From Nitrospira sp. (GTDB lineage: Bacteria > Nitrospirota > Nitrospiria > SBBL01 > JAADHI01), in contig JALUVJ010000081.1 in NCBI GenBank assembly GCA_027020665.1, positions 1 through 46,491 of the forward strand: DNA of 46,491 nt, given 5' to 3'. The position numbers and the translations under genes were made by a program. Positions 7,974 to 16,947 of this stretch are shown one piece after another. How positions within the stretch are numbered: the first letter of the stretch is position 1; each line of letters starts with the position of its first letter. Below the pieces are notes generated by a model, which did not search any database, was not told where the DNA came from, and was given only the letters and a program-made list of their open reading frames with translations.

Positions 7974-8572
7974 TGCTCCATTGCCTTTGCAAGATTTACG
8001 AGAGAACGCACGTTTTTCATGATGTTGATCGATTCCGTATCCGCAAGCCCGTCATAAGGTTTGCCCACGATAAGGGCATCCGGCCCAAGCTGTAAACTTG
8101 AAAACTCATCCAGCGCGGGCAGGCGCTCCTTCAGCCCAGCGCCTTCGATGACGGCCTTGGCCTCTGCTTCGTTTTGCGAGCGAATTTCATACGCATCATC
8201 GGTGTCGGAAAGCAGGGCCCCTGCGGCCTTGACGGCTTCGGGTTCCGCTTTCATCGGCCTGTACACATCCGATTTCAGCAAGAGCAAGCTGGAGGTGATT
8301 TCCGATTTTAAACTATAAATATAATAAAGGATGTGCTTGCGGCCCACTTTAACCACTTCAAAAAAGAGGTCAATCTGTCGTCCGTCGATTTCCCCGCTAA
8401 ACCGGGGATAAAAAAACCGGCTTTCCTGAATCACCTTGCCGGAAAGCGGCTCCGAGAGCTGTGAGAGATTTTGGCTGATTCGTTTTTTGTCAATCCAGCC
8501 GTGAACAATCATCGCTAACGCAATCACACCGACGATAAACAGAAAAAAAATCGTAATACCCATTTGTGACAT
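7955..8572 (-). CDS. Unknown single-pass membrane protein
   Basis: I do not recognise this 205-residue protein. It has one N-terminal transmembrane helix (about residues 5-24), then a basic stretch (DKKR) and a soluble domain of mixed alpha/beta character containing RQIDLFFEVVKVGRKH and a C-terminal segment LQLGPDALIVGKPYDG. No catalytic motif is obvious. The ATG at 8572 lies three bases after the nnr stop, with GGGAG inside the end of nnr. The 3' end overlaps tsaE by 19 bases. Its place between nnr and tsaE suggests co-expression, not a shared pathway. Confidence 0.75.
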   Translation of the reverse strand: MSQMGITIFFLFIVGVIALAMIVHGWIDKKRISQNLSQLSEPLSGKVIQESRFFYPRFSGEIDGRQIDLFFEVVKVGRKHILYYIYSLKSEITSSLLLLKSDVYRPMKAEPEAVKAAGALLSDTDDAYEIRSQNEAEAKAVIEGAGLKERLPALDEFSSLQLGPDALIVGKPYDGLADTESINIMKNVRSLVNLAKAMEQCQKPA

Positions 8573-8575
8573 AAT

Positions 8576-10132
8576 TTACGCGTACTCCCTTAAATACCCG
8601 ACCATGGCCTGCGGAATTTGATCAATCAGGTCGGAAGTTAAAAGGCCTGCTTTTCCGCGCAGATCCGCCGCAAGATCCCCCGCCCGGCCGTGAAGGAAAA
8701 CGGCCAGGCGTGCCGCATCTTCCGGCGCAAGGCCCTGCGCGATAAAACCTGCGATCATCCCCGTCAACGCATCACCCATGCCCGCCGTAGCCATGCCCGG
8801 ATTTCCGGTGTTGTTGACCCAACGTCTTCCATCAGGTAGGGCAACAATCGTGTGTGCCCCCTTTAAAATCAGGATAACATCCCACCGTTTTGCAAATTCC
8901 GCGGCAATATTGAAGCGGTCTTTTTGAACATCCGCCGCCGATTTTCCAATCAGCCGTCCCATTTCACCCGGATGCGGTGTCAATACCAAAGGGCCTCTTT
9001 TTTTCTTCAAGGTCGCAAGTTCCACGGCCACGGCATTGATGCCGTCGGCGTCAATCACGATGGGAACAGAAACGGAAGAAATGAGTTTCAAAACCAAGTG
9101 TTGCGAATCCGGATGCTGGGAAAGGCCGGGGCCAAAGGCCAGCGCCGTTTTTCCCGCTGCCGCCTCAATCAACTGTTTCTCGGCCCGCATCGCAATTGAA
9201 CCGGACTTTGTTTCCGGCAGCGGCAGGGTCATAGCTTCCATCGTGTGATATGAAAAACCCTTTTCAATGGACTTGGGCAGGGCCGTACTCACAAGTCCCG
9301 TGCCGACCCGCAGAGCGGAAAGCGTCGTCATCTGCGCCGCCCCGGCTTTACCCGACGATCCTGCAAGCACTAAGAGATGTCCCATTGTGCCTTTGTGCAC
9401 ACCTTTTATCCGGGGACGGAGCAAGCCTTTTAAAGAATGCGGCGTGATCAGGGAAACATTAAGCCCGCTTTCTTCAATCAAGGCCTCGGGAAAACCGATA
9501 TCAATGACGTGCAAAGTCCCGCAATGCGAAAGCCCCGCCTGCATGAAATGCCCTCTTTTAGGCATCGCCATCGTCATTGTCGCATCGGCTTTAATCGCCG
9601 TGCCGAGGATTTCACCCGTATCTGCGGAGACCCCCGAAGGGATGTCACACGCAATCACGGTTTTTGCGCAGCGATTGATTACTTCGAAAATTTCAGGGTA
9701 ACGTCCCGTGATCGCCTTCGAAAGTCCCGTGCCTAAAAACGCATCCATGACAAGATCGCTTTTTGAAAGATCTGTCGCCAATTGCTCTAAAGTAAAGGCC
9801 CCTTCCACGCGGAGCGCACCGCCACATTCCTGCCAGATTTCCAGGAAAATCTTCGCATCGCCACGCACCAGGGCTTCCGGAGAAAAAAGATACACTCCGA
9901 CCAAAGCCCCGCGCATGCGCAAGTGGCGCGCCGCCGCCAGCCCGTCACCACCGTTATTGCCGCGCCCGGCGAGAATGCTGACCTGTTTTCCCTTTACGGC
10001 GCCGTAGCTTTCTTCAATGGCGTCCACCATGCCCCTGGCAGCGTTTTCCATTAAAAGTAAAGACGGGATTTTATACCGGGAGCTTGCGCGTTCATCGAGC
10101 ACCTTCATTTCGGCAGCGGTGACAACCTTCAC
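8576..10132 (-). CDS. nnr: Bifunctional NAD(P)H-hydrate epimerase/dehydratase
   Basis: Repairs damaged (hydrated) NADH and NADPH. The N-terminal YjeF-N domain (about residues 1-215) is the epimerase, with GRGNNGGDGLAAARHL (NNGGDG at 59-64), DAFLGTGL and DIPSGVSADTGEI. The C-terminal domain (about 230-518) is the ADP-dependent dehydratase with a ribokinase-like fold. It shows VLAGSSGKAGAA, LTPHPGEM, KGAHTIVA and the catalytic GMGDALTG (Asp454). The length of 518 residues is standard for the fused form. The GTG start at 10132 overlaps the acpS stop as GTGA. Confidence 0.95.
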   Translation of the reverse strand: MKVVTAAEMKVLDERASSRYKIPSLLLMENAARGMVDAIEESYGAVKGKQVSILAGRGNNGGDGLAAARHLRMRGALVGVYLFSPEALVRGDAKIFLEIWQECGGALRVEGAFTLEQLATDLSKSDLVMDAFLGTGLSKAITGRYPEIFEVINRCAKTVIACDIPSGVSADTGEILGTAIKADATMTMAMPKRGHFMQAGLSHCGTLHVIDIGFPEALIEESGLNVSLITPHSLKGLLRPRIKGVHKGTMGHLLVLAGSSGKAGAAQMTTLSALRVGTGLVSTALPKSIEKGFSYHTMEAMTLPLPETKSGSIAMRAEKQLIEAAAGKTALAFGPGLSQHPDSQHLVLKLISSVSVPIVIDADGINAVAVELATLKKKRGPLVLTPHPGEMGRLIGKSAADVQKDRFNIAAEFAKRWDVILILKGAHTIVALPDGRRWVNNTGNPGMATAGMGDALTGMIAGFIAQGLAPEDAARLAVFLHGRAGDLAADLRGKAGLLTSDLIDQIPQAMVGYLREYA

Positions 10133-10521
10133 GCGTTTTTTGTCCCTTGCAAGAGAACCTGGGCAATGGCATAGTCCGTATCATGCGTGATGCTGGAGAA
10201 AATCTCGCAGGCCCCCATTTCATCCGCCAAGGCGCGCACCCGCCCGGACAAAGCGACACGCGGCTGCCCCGACTCGCCGGGCAGGGTTTCGATTTCCTTC
10301 CAGGAAATGCCCTGGCTCACCCCCGATCCCAATGCTTTCAAAAGCGCCTCTTTGACCGCAAAGCGGCCGGAAAAATGCACATGCGCCATTTTTTTTTGAA
10401 GACAATAGGCCTGCTCCGCCTCCGTGAAAATGCGGTCCAAAAAATGCTGATTCCAGCGCCGCAGGATGCCTTCCATCCGGGAGACTTTTACCATATCGAT
10501 GCCGATGCCCAATAGCGTCAT
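10129..10521 (-). CDS. acpS: Holo-[acyl-carrier-protein] synthase
   Basis: Transfers 4'-phosphopantetheine from coenzyme A to apo-acyl carrier protein, activating fatty-acid synthesis. The 130-residue protein has GIGIDMV (metal ligand Asp9), RFAVKEALLKALG (Glu58) and SITHD near the C-terminus, all family signatures. It lies 31 bases after pdxJ and overlaps nnr by four bases. The pdxJ-acpS pairing is common in proteobacteria. Confidence 0.96.
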   Translation of the reverse strand: MTLLGIGIDMVKVSRMEGILRRWNQHFLDRIFTEAEQAYCLQKKMAHVHFSGRFAVKEALLKALGSGVSQGISWKEIETLPGESGQPRVALSGRVRALADEMGACEIFSSITHDTDYAIAQVLLQGTKNA

Positions 10522-10552
10522 CTTACGCTCAATGCGGAAATAAAGAGCTTCC

Positions 10553-11281
10553 TCAAGATAATTGACCTGCCGATTGGATCAGGGACTTCATCTCGGACAC
10601 CGCCGCTGTCATGCCGACCAGGACCGCGCGTGCGATAATACTGTGCCCGATGTTTAATTCTTCCAACTCGGAAATGCCTGCAACCGGAAGCACGTTGGTA
10701 TAATCTAGGCCGTGGCCCGCATTCACGCGCAGGCCCAAACCCGCCGCAAGCTTTGCAGACTCAAGGATATCATTCAAATGCCCGCGTCGGGCTTCGCCGA
10801 CAGCATTTGCATAAGCACCCGTATGAATTTCAACACAATCCGCCGCGACCTTTTGCGCAGCTTTAATCTGATTGGCTTCGGGGTCGATAAACAAAGCAAC
10901 GGCAATGCCTGCCGTGTGCAAACCTTCAATCACTTCAATGAGGCGTTCCTGCGATGAAAGCACATCCAAGCCGCCTTCGGTTGTCAGTTCCGCACGGCGT
11001 TCGGGTACAAGCGAGACCAGTTCGGGTTGAATCCGAGATGCAATTCGCACCATTTCATCCGTCGGCGCCATCTCAAGGCAAAGTTTGCTTTGTATCACTT
11101 CTCGCAAGATACGGACATCCCGATCCTGAATATGGCGCCGGTCTTCACGCAGATGCACCACAATGCCGTCCGCACCCGCAAGTTCCGCCAGCGCAGCCGC
11201 GGTCACCGGTTCGGGCGATGCGCCTTTTCGGGCCTCCCGCACGGTTGCGACATGATCGACATTCACACCCAGCTTCACCAT
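10553..11281 (-). CDS. pdxJ: Pyridoxine 5'-phosphate synthase
   Basis: Condenses 1-deoxyxylulose 5-phosphate with 3-amino-2-oxopropyl phosphate to form pyridoxine 5'-phosphate, the last ring-forming step of DXP-dependent vitamin B6 synthesis. The 242-residue TIM-barrel protein has [15 protein letters not shown] (Asp9, His10), [32 protein letters not shown] and [10 protein letters not shown]. The ATG at 11281 is preceded by AGGATATATGTC. It is the first gene of a minus-strand operon ending with the HIT gene. The product cofactor PLP is used by alanine racemase, encoded nearby on the other strand. Confidence 0.97.
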   Translation of the reverse strand: MVKLGVNVDHVATVREARKGASPEPVTAAALAELAGADGIVVHLREDRRHIQDRDVRILREVIQSKLCLEMAPTDEMVRIASRIQPELVSLVPERRAELTTEGGLDVLSSQERLIEVIEGLHTAGIAVALFIDPEANQIKAAQKVAADCVEIHTGAYANAVGEARRGHLNDILESAKLAAGLGLRVNAGHGLDYTNVLPVAGISELEELNIGHSIIARAVLVGMTAAVSEMKSLIQSAGQLS

Positions 11282-11409
11282 GACATATATCCTATTCTCA
11301 AATTTAAACCGCTTGTAAATTACACGGAATTGCGGCTTTTCGTCTCAAAATCCGGTTGCGTCATTATTACAGAATCCCAAAATACCGTCAAGAAAGTCCG
11401 ATTTTCAAA

Positions 11410-11436
11410 GGCCCGCCGCCATTGTGGCGGCGGGCC
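11410..11436. other. GC-rich stem-loop between pdxJ and pyrH
   Basis: A perfect 11-bp inverted repeat (11410-11420 with 11426-11436) with the loop ATTGT. A second, weaker hairpin CCCAAAT/ATTTGGG follows at 11437-11463. Neither is followed by a proper T run in a useful direction. The region separates two divergent genes, so a simple terminator is not expected. It may be a leader structure or an insulating hairpin. Confidence 0.5.
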
Positions 11437-11476
11437 CCCAAATCAGCGATTTCGGAATTTGGGCGGGATCTTTTTA

Positions 11477-11505
11477 TTGTGAAGCGGCCTAAAATATGTT
11501 ATCTT
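11477..11505 (+). promoter_or_regulatory. Putative promoter of pyrH
   Basis: TTGTGA (11477-11482) and TATCTT (11500-11505) are separated by 17 bp. Both boxes deviate from consensus. It sits about 70 bases upstream of the pyrH ATG. Confidence 0.4.
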
Positions 11506-11574
11506 GCGGCCTTGTTTTTGAGGTTAAAGTCCTTGTTCATCCCTTCTGCCTTTCCTAACTAGATTGGAGTTTCG

Positions 11575-12303
11575 ATGTCCGACGTAAAATATAAACGCGT
11601 TCTCTTAAAAGTAAGCGGCGAGGTCTTGGCGGGCGGAGAGCGTTTCGGCATCCAACCGGAGATGATCGACCTCATCGCCGAACAAATCAGAGCAATGACC
11701 AAGCTGGGGGTTGAAACGGCAGTCGTCATCGGCGGAGGGAATATTTTTAGGGGTATTGCAGGCAGTGCCTCCGGTATGGAACGGACTTCCGCCGACTACA
11801 TGGGCATGCTCGCCACGGTTTTAAATGCCTTGGCCTTGCAAAATGTTTTGGAGGGCAAGGGCGTCTTCACACGCGTGCAATCCGCTATTGAGATGAAGGA
11901 ATTGGCCGAAAGCTACATTCGGCGGCGCGCCATTCGTCATTTGGAAAAAAAACGCGTTGTGATTTTCGCCGCGGGCACGGGCAACCCCTACTTCTCCACC
12001 GATACCGCCGCCGTCTTAAGAGCAATGGAAATTAATGCAGATGTCATTCTAAAAGGCACCAAGGTTGATGGCGTGTATGACAAGGATCCGGTAGAAGATT
12101 CTACGGCGAAAAAATTTTCGGAATTGAGTTACATTGATGTCATTGGCAAAGGACTGCACGTGATGGATTTCACGGCCGTGACACTCTGCATGGACAACAA
12201 CCTGCCGCTCATTGTGTTTAACATCAAAGAAAAAGAAAATATTCGCAGGGTGCTTTTAGGCGAGCCGATCGGGACCCTGGTACGCAAACCGGAGAACAAC
12301 TGA
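11575..12303 (+). CDS. pyrH: Uridylate kinase (UMP kinase)
   Basis: Phosphorylates UMP to UDP in pyrimidine nucleotide synthesis; a hexameric amino-acid-kinase-fold enzyme. The 242-residue protein has [20 protein letters not shown] (residues 53-60), [30 protein letters not shown] and [14 protein letters not shown] precedes the ATG by five bases. The gene is followed 33 bases later by frr, the conserved pyrH-frr pair. Confidence 0.98.
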   Translation: MSDVKYKRVLLKVSGEVLAGGERFGIQPEMIDLIAEQIRAMTKLGVETAVVIGGGNIFRGIAGSASGMERTSADYMGMLATVLNALALQNVLEGKGVFTRVQSAIEMKELAESYIRRRAIRHLEKKRVVIFAAGTGNPYFSTDTAAVLRAMEINADVILKGTKVDGVYDKDPVEDSTAKKFSELSYIDVIGKGLHVMDFTAVTLCMDNNLPLIVFNIKEKENIRRVLLGEPIGTLVRKPENN

Positions 12304-12336
12304 TCCAAGAACAGATTTAACGATAAAGAGGACACC

Positions 12337-12894
12337 ATGTCGGATAACTTAAAAGAAAAAATGGTCGAAAAAATGGAGGGGGCGATTCAACATCTCAAAG
12401 CGGAACTTGCAACCATTCGAACAGGCCGGGCCTCACTGGCCCTCTTTGACGGAGTGAAGGTCAATTTTTACGGTACACCCACACCGCTCAAACAGATGTC
12501 CTCTCTATCCGTCCCGGACAGCCGAACCGTTACCATTCAACCCTGGGATATCAGCCAGCTTCAGGAAATCGAAAAAGCCCTGACTGCTTCGGGACTCGGT
12601 CTTTCGGCATCAAATGACGGCAAGGTCATCCGGGTCACCATTCCCCCGCTGACCGAAGAACGTCGAAAGGAATTGGTTAAATTGGTCAAACGTATGGGCG
12701 AAGAAAGTCGAATCACCATTCGCAACCTCCGCCGGGAGGCCAATGACGGTTTTAAAGCCCTCCAAAAAGAGGGCCGTATTTCAGAAGATATGGTCCATAC
12801 GGAACAAGCCAAGGTACAAAAAATAACCGACCAAAAAATCGCAGCCGTTGAAGAGGTGCTCCAGAAAAAAGAAGCCGAAGTCCTGGAGATTTAG
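12337..12894 (+). CDS. frr: Ribosome-recycling factor
   Basis: Splits post-termination ribosomes together with EF-G. The 185-residue length is standard. Motifs include LATIRTGRASLALFDGV, FYGTPTPLKQMSSL, TIQPWD and RITIRNLRREAND. The start ATG follows AAAGAGGACACC. It is probably co-transcribed with pyrH, and alr follows closely. Confidence 0.98.
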   Translation: MSDNLKEKMVEKMEGAIQHLKAELATIRTGRASLALFDGVKVNFYGTPTPLKQMSSLSVPDSRTVTIQPWDISQLQEIEKALTASGLGLSASNDGKVIRVTIPPLTEERRKELVKLVKRMGEESRITIRNLRREANDGFKALQKEGRISEDMVHTEQAKVQKITDQKIAAVEEVLQKKEAEVLEI

Positions 12895-12971
12895 AGGGAG
12901 GGCTTCATTCGCGCTGGATGCAAAAACCGACCGCATCTTCTTTTGTCTTTTTATCCGCACCCGTCATTCTC

Positions 12972-14102
12972 ATGTCCTCGCCTAAAAAAACACCCAGTTT
13001 TGCAGAAATCAACCTGAGCGCACTCAAAGCCAACTTACGCCAGGTCCGGGCGCAGATCGGCGATTGCCCTATTGTCGCCGTTGTGAAGGCCAATGCCTAC
13101 GGACACGGTGCGGAAGCGGTGAGCCGGTTTTTATCTGCGCAGAAGATGGGGATTAGGATGTTTGGCGTCGCCTTTTTCGAAGAAGGGCTTGCTTTAAGAT
13201 CTGCCGGTATTCAAGACCCGATTCTTGTTTTAACCGGCTGTGCGCCGGATCAAATGCCCGACATGATTGAGCATCAACTCACGCCCGTTGTCTTTGATCT
13301 GGAAACACTTCAGGCAATCAATGCCGTCGCGACAAAAAAAGGAAGCGCCGTTAAGATCCATCTCAAAGTCGACACAGGCATGGGGCGGCTCGGTATTGCA
13401 CCGGAAAAAGTCCGTGCCTTTGTGCAAAGCGCACGCGCCTGCCCCATGATTAGACTTGAAGGCATCCTGACCCATTTTGCCGAGGCCGATCTGGATGACC
13501 TTTCTTTTGCACAAAAACAGTTGACGACCATTAAAAATATCCTGGCCGACCTGAAAAATGAAGGCATAGCCGTGCCCTTTTGTCATCTGGCAAACAGCGC
13601 CGCCATCCTGCATTTTAAACCGGCGCATTTAAATTGGGTGCGTCCCGGCCTGATGCTCTACGGTTATTCCCCTTTAAAGGAGAACAACGAACTCAAACTC
13701 AACCCGATCATGCAGGTCAAAGCCCGCATCATCGCCCTGAAAAAAGTGTCCAAAGGCACAGCCATCAGCTATGGCCGCACGTTTGTCACCCAACGCGAAA
13801 GCCGCATCGCCACGGTCGCCATCGGTTACGCCGACGGCTACCCGCTTTCGCTTTCCAATTGCGGCATGATGATTGCCCGTGGCGTGCGGGTCCCCGTGGC
13901 GGGACGGGTCTGCATGGACATGACCATGCTGGATGTCACCGACGCCCCGCCGCTTGCCGTCGGGGATTTTGTGACCGTCATCGGTGCCGAAGGAAAAATT
14001 TCCATGTGGGCGGATCATGTGGCACGCCTGGCAAAAACCCACCCCTATGAGATCCTTTGCGGCATCGGCCCACGTGTGCAACGACGTTACATTCAGGCTT
14101 AA
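12972..14102 (+). CDS. alr: Alanine racemase
   Basis: PLP-dependent interconversion of L- and D-alanine for peptidoglycan. PLP binds Lys39 in VVKANAYGHG; the second catalytic base is Tyr267 in ISYGRTF. HLKVDTGMGRLG, HFAEAD and GRVCMDM are also present. I chose ATG 12972, which gives MSSPKKTPSFAEINL, the usual N-terminus, and 376 residues. An in-frame ATG at 12918 would add 18 mostly hydrophobic residues and lies 15 bases after GAGGGAGG, so it cannot be excluded. Neither start has an ideally spaced ribosome-binding site. The gene follows frr closely and is probably in the same transcript. Confidence 0.93.
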   Translation: MSSPKKTPSFAEINLSALKANLRQVRAQIGDCPIVAVVKANAYGHGAEAVSRFLSAQKMGIRMFGVAFFEEGLALRSAGIQDPILVLTGCAPDQMPDMIEHQLTPVVFDLETLQAINAVATKKGSAVKIHLKVDTGMGRLGIAPEKVRAFVQSARACPMIRLEGILTHFAEADLDDLSFAQKQLTTIKNILADLKNEGIAVPFCHLANSAAILHFKPAHLNWVRPGLMLYGYSPLKENNELKLNPIMQVKARIIALKKVSKGTAISYGRTFVTQRESRIATVAIGYADGYPLSLSNCGMMIARGVRVPVAGRVCMDMTMLDVTDAPPLAVGDFVTVIGAEGKISMWADHVARLAKTHPYEILCGIGPRVQRRYIQA

Positions 14103-14152
14103 AACGTTCAGGAAACAGAGAGCACATCGGCTTTAAGGCAATGGCATCTTCC

Positions 14153-14181
14153 TTGCCGGGAATCAAAAAACATGGTAGTAT
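14153..14181 (+). promoter_or_regulatory. Putative promoter of the GAF-ANTAR gene
   Basis: TTGCCG (14153-14158) and TAGTAT (14176-14181) with a 17-bp spacer, about 50 bases upstream of the start codon. Each box matches 4 of 6 consensus positions. Confidence 0.4.
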
Positions 14182-14235
14182 TTCGTCCGCAAATCCCCTT
14201 TTGATCACCCAAACCGATTTAAGGACAGAGTAACA

Positions 14236-15501
14236 ATGGCGTCACTCCCGGAAAGAAAAAAAACATCCTCCCGAAAGCGCGTTTCTTTAAAGGCCGCACT
14301 TGAGGAAAAAACACAAGAACTAGAACTGCTTCAACGCATTACCGAATCCATCAGTGCCAATCTCGATCTGGGAATCGTGCTTAAGGAAATTGTGGCCCTG
14401 GTCGTTGAAAAAAGTAACGCAGACGCCTGTCTCATTTACTTAATCAATGAAGCCAAAGACGCACTTGTCCTCCAGGCCTCAAAGATTCCCCACCCCAAGC
14501 TCATCGGGCAAATCCGGGTCGAGTTGGGAGAGGGCATCACCGGATGGGTCGCACGGGAGAAACGTCCTGTCGCCATTTCGGAAAATGCGGGGGAGGACCC
14601 CCGCTTTAAATCTTTTCAACATCTGCCGGAAGATCGCTATCAAGCTTTTTTATCCGTTCCCGTAATCAGCAAAAACAACATGATCGGTGTTTTAAACATC
14701 CAGTACAAAAAACCCTATTACCACACTGAAGACGATATCCGACTCCTCTCTACCATCGCCCATCAAGTCGGTGACGCCATCAGCAATGCGCGGCTCTATG
14801 ATGAAATGAAAAAAAAGGCGATGCAAATCGACACGCTTTCCCGTCTTAGCAGCACCATTACCTCCGACCGCTATATTGAAGAGATTTTAAACCTTATCGT
14901 GACCATGACCGCAAGCATGATGGGCACCCAGATTTGCTCGATTATGTTGCTCGACAAAAAAATGGGTGAGCTGAAAATCGTTGCGACACAAAGTCTCAGT
15001 GAGGAATACCGCCGAAAAGCCAATGTCAAAATCGGGGAAAGCGTCTCCGGACGCACGGTACAGGAAAAACGGCCGATTGCCGTATTGGATATCGCAAACG
15101 ACGCACTCTACCATTTTCCCGAACTTGCAAAAAGAGAAAATCTGGTTTCTCTGCTTTCAGTGCCGATGATGGTCAAAAATCGAGTGGTCGGCGTGCTTAA
15201 CAGTTACACCGCTAAAAAACATGCATTTTCAAAAGAAGAAACGGATTTGCTGCAAGTCGTCGCAAATCAGGCCGCCGTTGCAATAGAAAATACCACCCTT
15301 TCTGAAAAATCCTCCGCAATGGAGGAAGCCCTTGAAACCCGGAAGACCGTTGAACGTGCGAAGGGGATTTTGATGAAACAGGGGAAAATTACAGAGGAAG
15401 ATGCCTTTCGACTGATCCAACGTCAAAGCATGAACAACCGAAAAACCATGCGTGAAGTCGCCGACGCCATTATTTTAACCGCTAAAATCAGCCGACGTTG
15501 A
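14236..15501 (+). CDS. GAF-GAF-ANTAR regulator (putative RNA-binding antiterminator)
   Basis: A 421-residue cytoplasmic protein. After a basic N-terminus and a short coiled coil (about residues 18-40) come two GAF domains. GAF-1 (about 40-185) contains LGEGITGWVAREKRPVAI and LSVPVISKNNMIGVLNI. GAF-2 (about 205-355) contains GESVSGRTVQEKRPIAVLD and LLSVPMMVKNRVVGVLN. The C-terminal 60 residues read VERAKGILMKQGKITEEDAF and MREVADAIILT, an ANTAR domain. ANTAR domains bind paired RNA hairpins and prevent termination. The GAF ligands are unknown. No sensor kinase or obvious ANTAR target RNA lies next to it. Confidence 0.9.
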   Translation: MASLPERKKTSSRKRVSLKAALEEKTQELELLQRITESISANLDLGIVLKEIVALVVEKSNADACLIYLINEAKDALVLQASKIPHPKLIGQIRVELGEGITGWVAREKRPVAISENAGEDPRFKSFQHLPEDRYQAFLSVPVISKNNMIGVLNIQYKKPYYHTEDDIRLLSTIAHQVGDAISNARLYDEMKKKAMQIDTLSRLSSTITSDRYIEEILNLIVTMTASMMGTQICSIMLLDKKMGELKIVATQSLSEEYRRKANVKIGESVSGRTVQEKRPIAVLDIANDALYHFPELAKRENLVSLLSVPMMVKNRVVGVLNSYTAKKHAFSKEETDLLQVVANQAAVAIENTTLSEKSSAMEEALETRKTVERAKGILMKQGKITEEDAFRLIQRQSMNNRKTMREVADAIILTAKISRR

Positions 15502-15555
15502 CCTGGACTCTGACAATACAGATTCTACGCTAAACTCAAAAAATCAAGGAAATCA

Positions 15556-16107
15556 ATGAGCTTCTCACAAAAAAACGCGCATCTGGTTTGGCTGGACCTC
15601 GAAATGACGGGCCTTGATCCGAATACACACACCATTGTCGAAATCGCAACCATTATCACAGACAGTCACTTAAACATCCTGGAAGAAGGCCCTGTGCTCG
15701 CCATCCATCAGGACGAAGCAACACTCAACAACATGGAAAAATGGAGTTGGAACACCCATACAAAATCAGGCCTGCTGCAACGCATTGAATCCTCCACAAT
15801 CAGCCTCGCCGAAGCCGAGGATGAAACCCTGCGTTTTGTCAAGCGCTACTGCACGGAAAAAAAATCCCCGCTTTGCGGAAACTCCATCGGCCATGACCGG
15901 CGTTTTTTAGAACGCTACATGCCGACCTTTTTTGAATATCTTCACTACCGGAATATTGATGTCAGCACCGTTAAGGAACTCGTCAAACGCTGGTATCCAA
16001 AAGGCCCGCCTCCCCCCGCAAAAGCAGGCAGCCATTTGGCGCTGAACGATATCCGCGAATCCATTACCGAGCTTCGGTTTTACCGGGACACCTATTTCGT
16101 GAAGTGA
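15556..16107 (+). CDS. orn: Oligoribonuclease
   Basis: Degrades the last short RNA oligomers, including pGpG from cyclic-di-GMP breakdown, to mononucleotides. It is a 183-residue DEDDh exonuclease with WLDLEMTGLD (Asp14, Glu16), CGNSIGHDRRF and HLALNDIRES carrying the remaining catalytic Asp and His residues. It follows the E. coli Orn pattern closely, including VEIATIITD and HYRNIDVSTVKEL. AAGGAAATCA precedes the ATG. Orn is typical of gamma- and betaproteobacteria and some other Gram-negative groups, useful as a lineage hint. Confidence 0.97.
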   Translation: MSFSQKNAHLVWLDLEMTGLDPNTHTIVEIATIITDSHLNILEEGPVLAIHQDEATLNNMEKWSWNTHTKSGLLQRIESSTISLAEAEDETLRFVKRYCTEKKSPLCGNSIGHDRRFLERYMPTFFEYLHYRNIDVSTVKELVKRWYPKGPPPPAKAGSHLALNDIRESITELRFYRDTYFVK

Positions 16108-16290
16108 ACACCGCGCAGCGACAATGCAAGTGCGCATTTGATGCTTCATCGTTTGACTCCAAATTAACGTTACAATAAGTCATCTGGGGTTTTGGAACAT
16201 AAAGAAGCTTAAATAAATTACCTTCATTGAAGAACGATGGGAAAGGTCGATGGGAAGCGATTGTGAGAAGCAAATCGAGTTGTCCTGTTT

Positions 16291-16319
16291 TTGACTTTGT
16301 TGGCACGAGGCCATATAAT
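16291..16319 (+). promoter_or_regulatory. Sigma-70-type promoter of the lipoprotein gene
   Basis: TTGACT (16291-16296) and a perfect TATAAT (16314-16319) with a 17-bp spacer, 20 bases upstream of the start codon. One of the best promoters in the window. Confidence 0.8.
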
Positions 16320-16339
16320 AAAACCCCTCTGGAGTCGCC

Positions 16340-16930
16340 ATGCTAAGAATCGTCTCAGTCCTTGTACTTTTTTTGACGGGGTGCGCATCCTCTTCCCCGC
16401 TATTGATGCCCACCGCCGAAGGACAAAACGTCGGAGGCCGCGAAACCATTCAGGTCATTGTCAAGCCCATTGCAACACAAGGCATTGGCTCAGAGGATGA
16501 AAAGCGGCTCGGAATCGACCTTTCCAAGTATTTCAGTGCCTTTGAAGTCGTTCTGGCAAATCAAACCAAAGAGGCCATCGCTTTCTCTCTTTCGAAGGTC
16601 GCCCTGACAATTGAGTCGGAACAGGCACTTTTTCCCTTAAATGAAGCAGAGAGTATCCGGTATTACCAAGAGGGAGACGACCCCACACGCATTGTCTGGT
16701 TTCCCAAGTCAAAAAAGAAAATGGCGCGAGAGATCGAAAAGATCAAAACAAACCGCCTGACGGATGGCGAGATTGCGCCGGGTGCTCAGAAAAAAGGCTT
16801 GGTTTTATTTAAAAAAGTGGGTCAAGACCACTGTCGGGATGTGGTCTTGACCCTGGAAGAAATTACCGTTATGAAGACTGGGGAGAAAAAACGGTTCTCA
16901 TTCCCCTTTTCTTGCAAGACAAAGCCGTAA
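16340..16930 (+). CDS. Putative lipoprotein of unknown function
   Basis: A 196-residue protein with a lipoprotein signal: basic N-terminus, hydrophobic run and lipobox LTGC (Cys15). Ala follows the cysteine, so outer-membrane sorting is expected where the Lol rule applies. The mature part is beta-rich, with a likely disulfide pair (Cys in DHCRDV and SFSCKTKP). No family was recognised. GGAG lies six bases before the ATG and a strong promoter precedes it. A 7-bp stem (16922-16928 with 16932-16938) overlaps the stop codon but has no T run. Confidence 0.8.
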   Translation: MLRIVSVLVLFLTGCASSSPLLMPTAEGQNVGGRETIQVIVKPIATQGIGSEDEKRLGIDLSKYFSAFEVVLANQTKEAIAFSLSKVALTIESEQALFPLNEAESIRYYQEGDDPTRIVWFPKSKKKMAREIEKIKTNRLTDGEIAPGAQKKGLVLFKKVGQDHCRDVVLTLEEITVMKTGEKKRFSFPFSCKTKP

Positions 16931-16947
16931 AACGGCTTAGACGGGTG

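Noticed and set aside
10521-10552. GAGCTTCCTCAAG near the acpS start as another copy of the repeat end
   Set aside because: Only about nine bases match and neither the GATTRAGTCAT segment nor the core is present.
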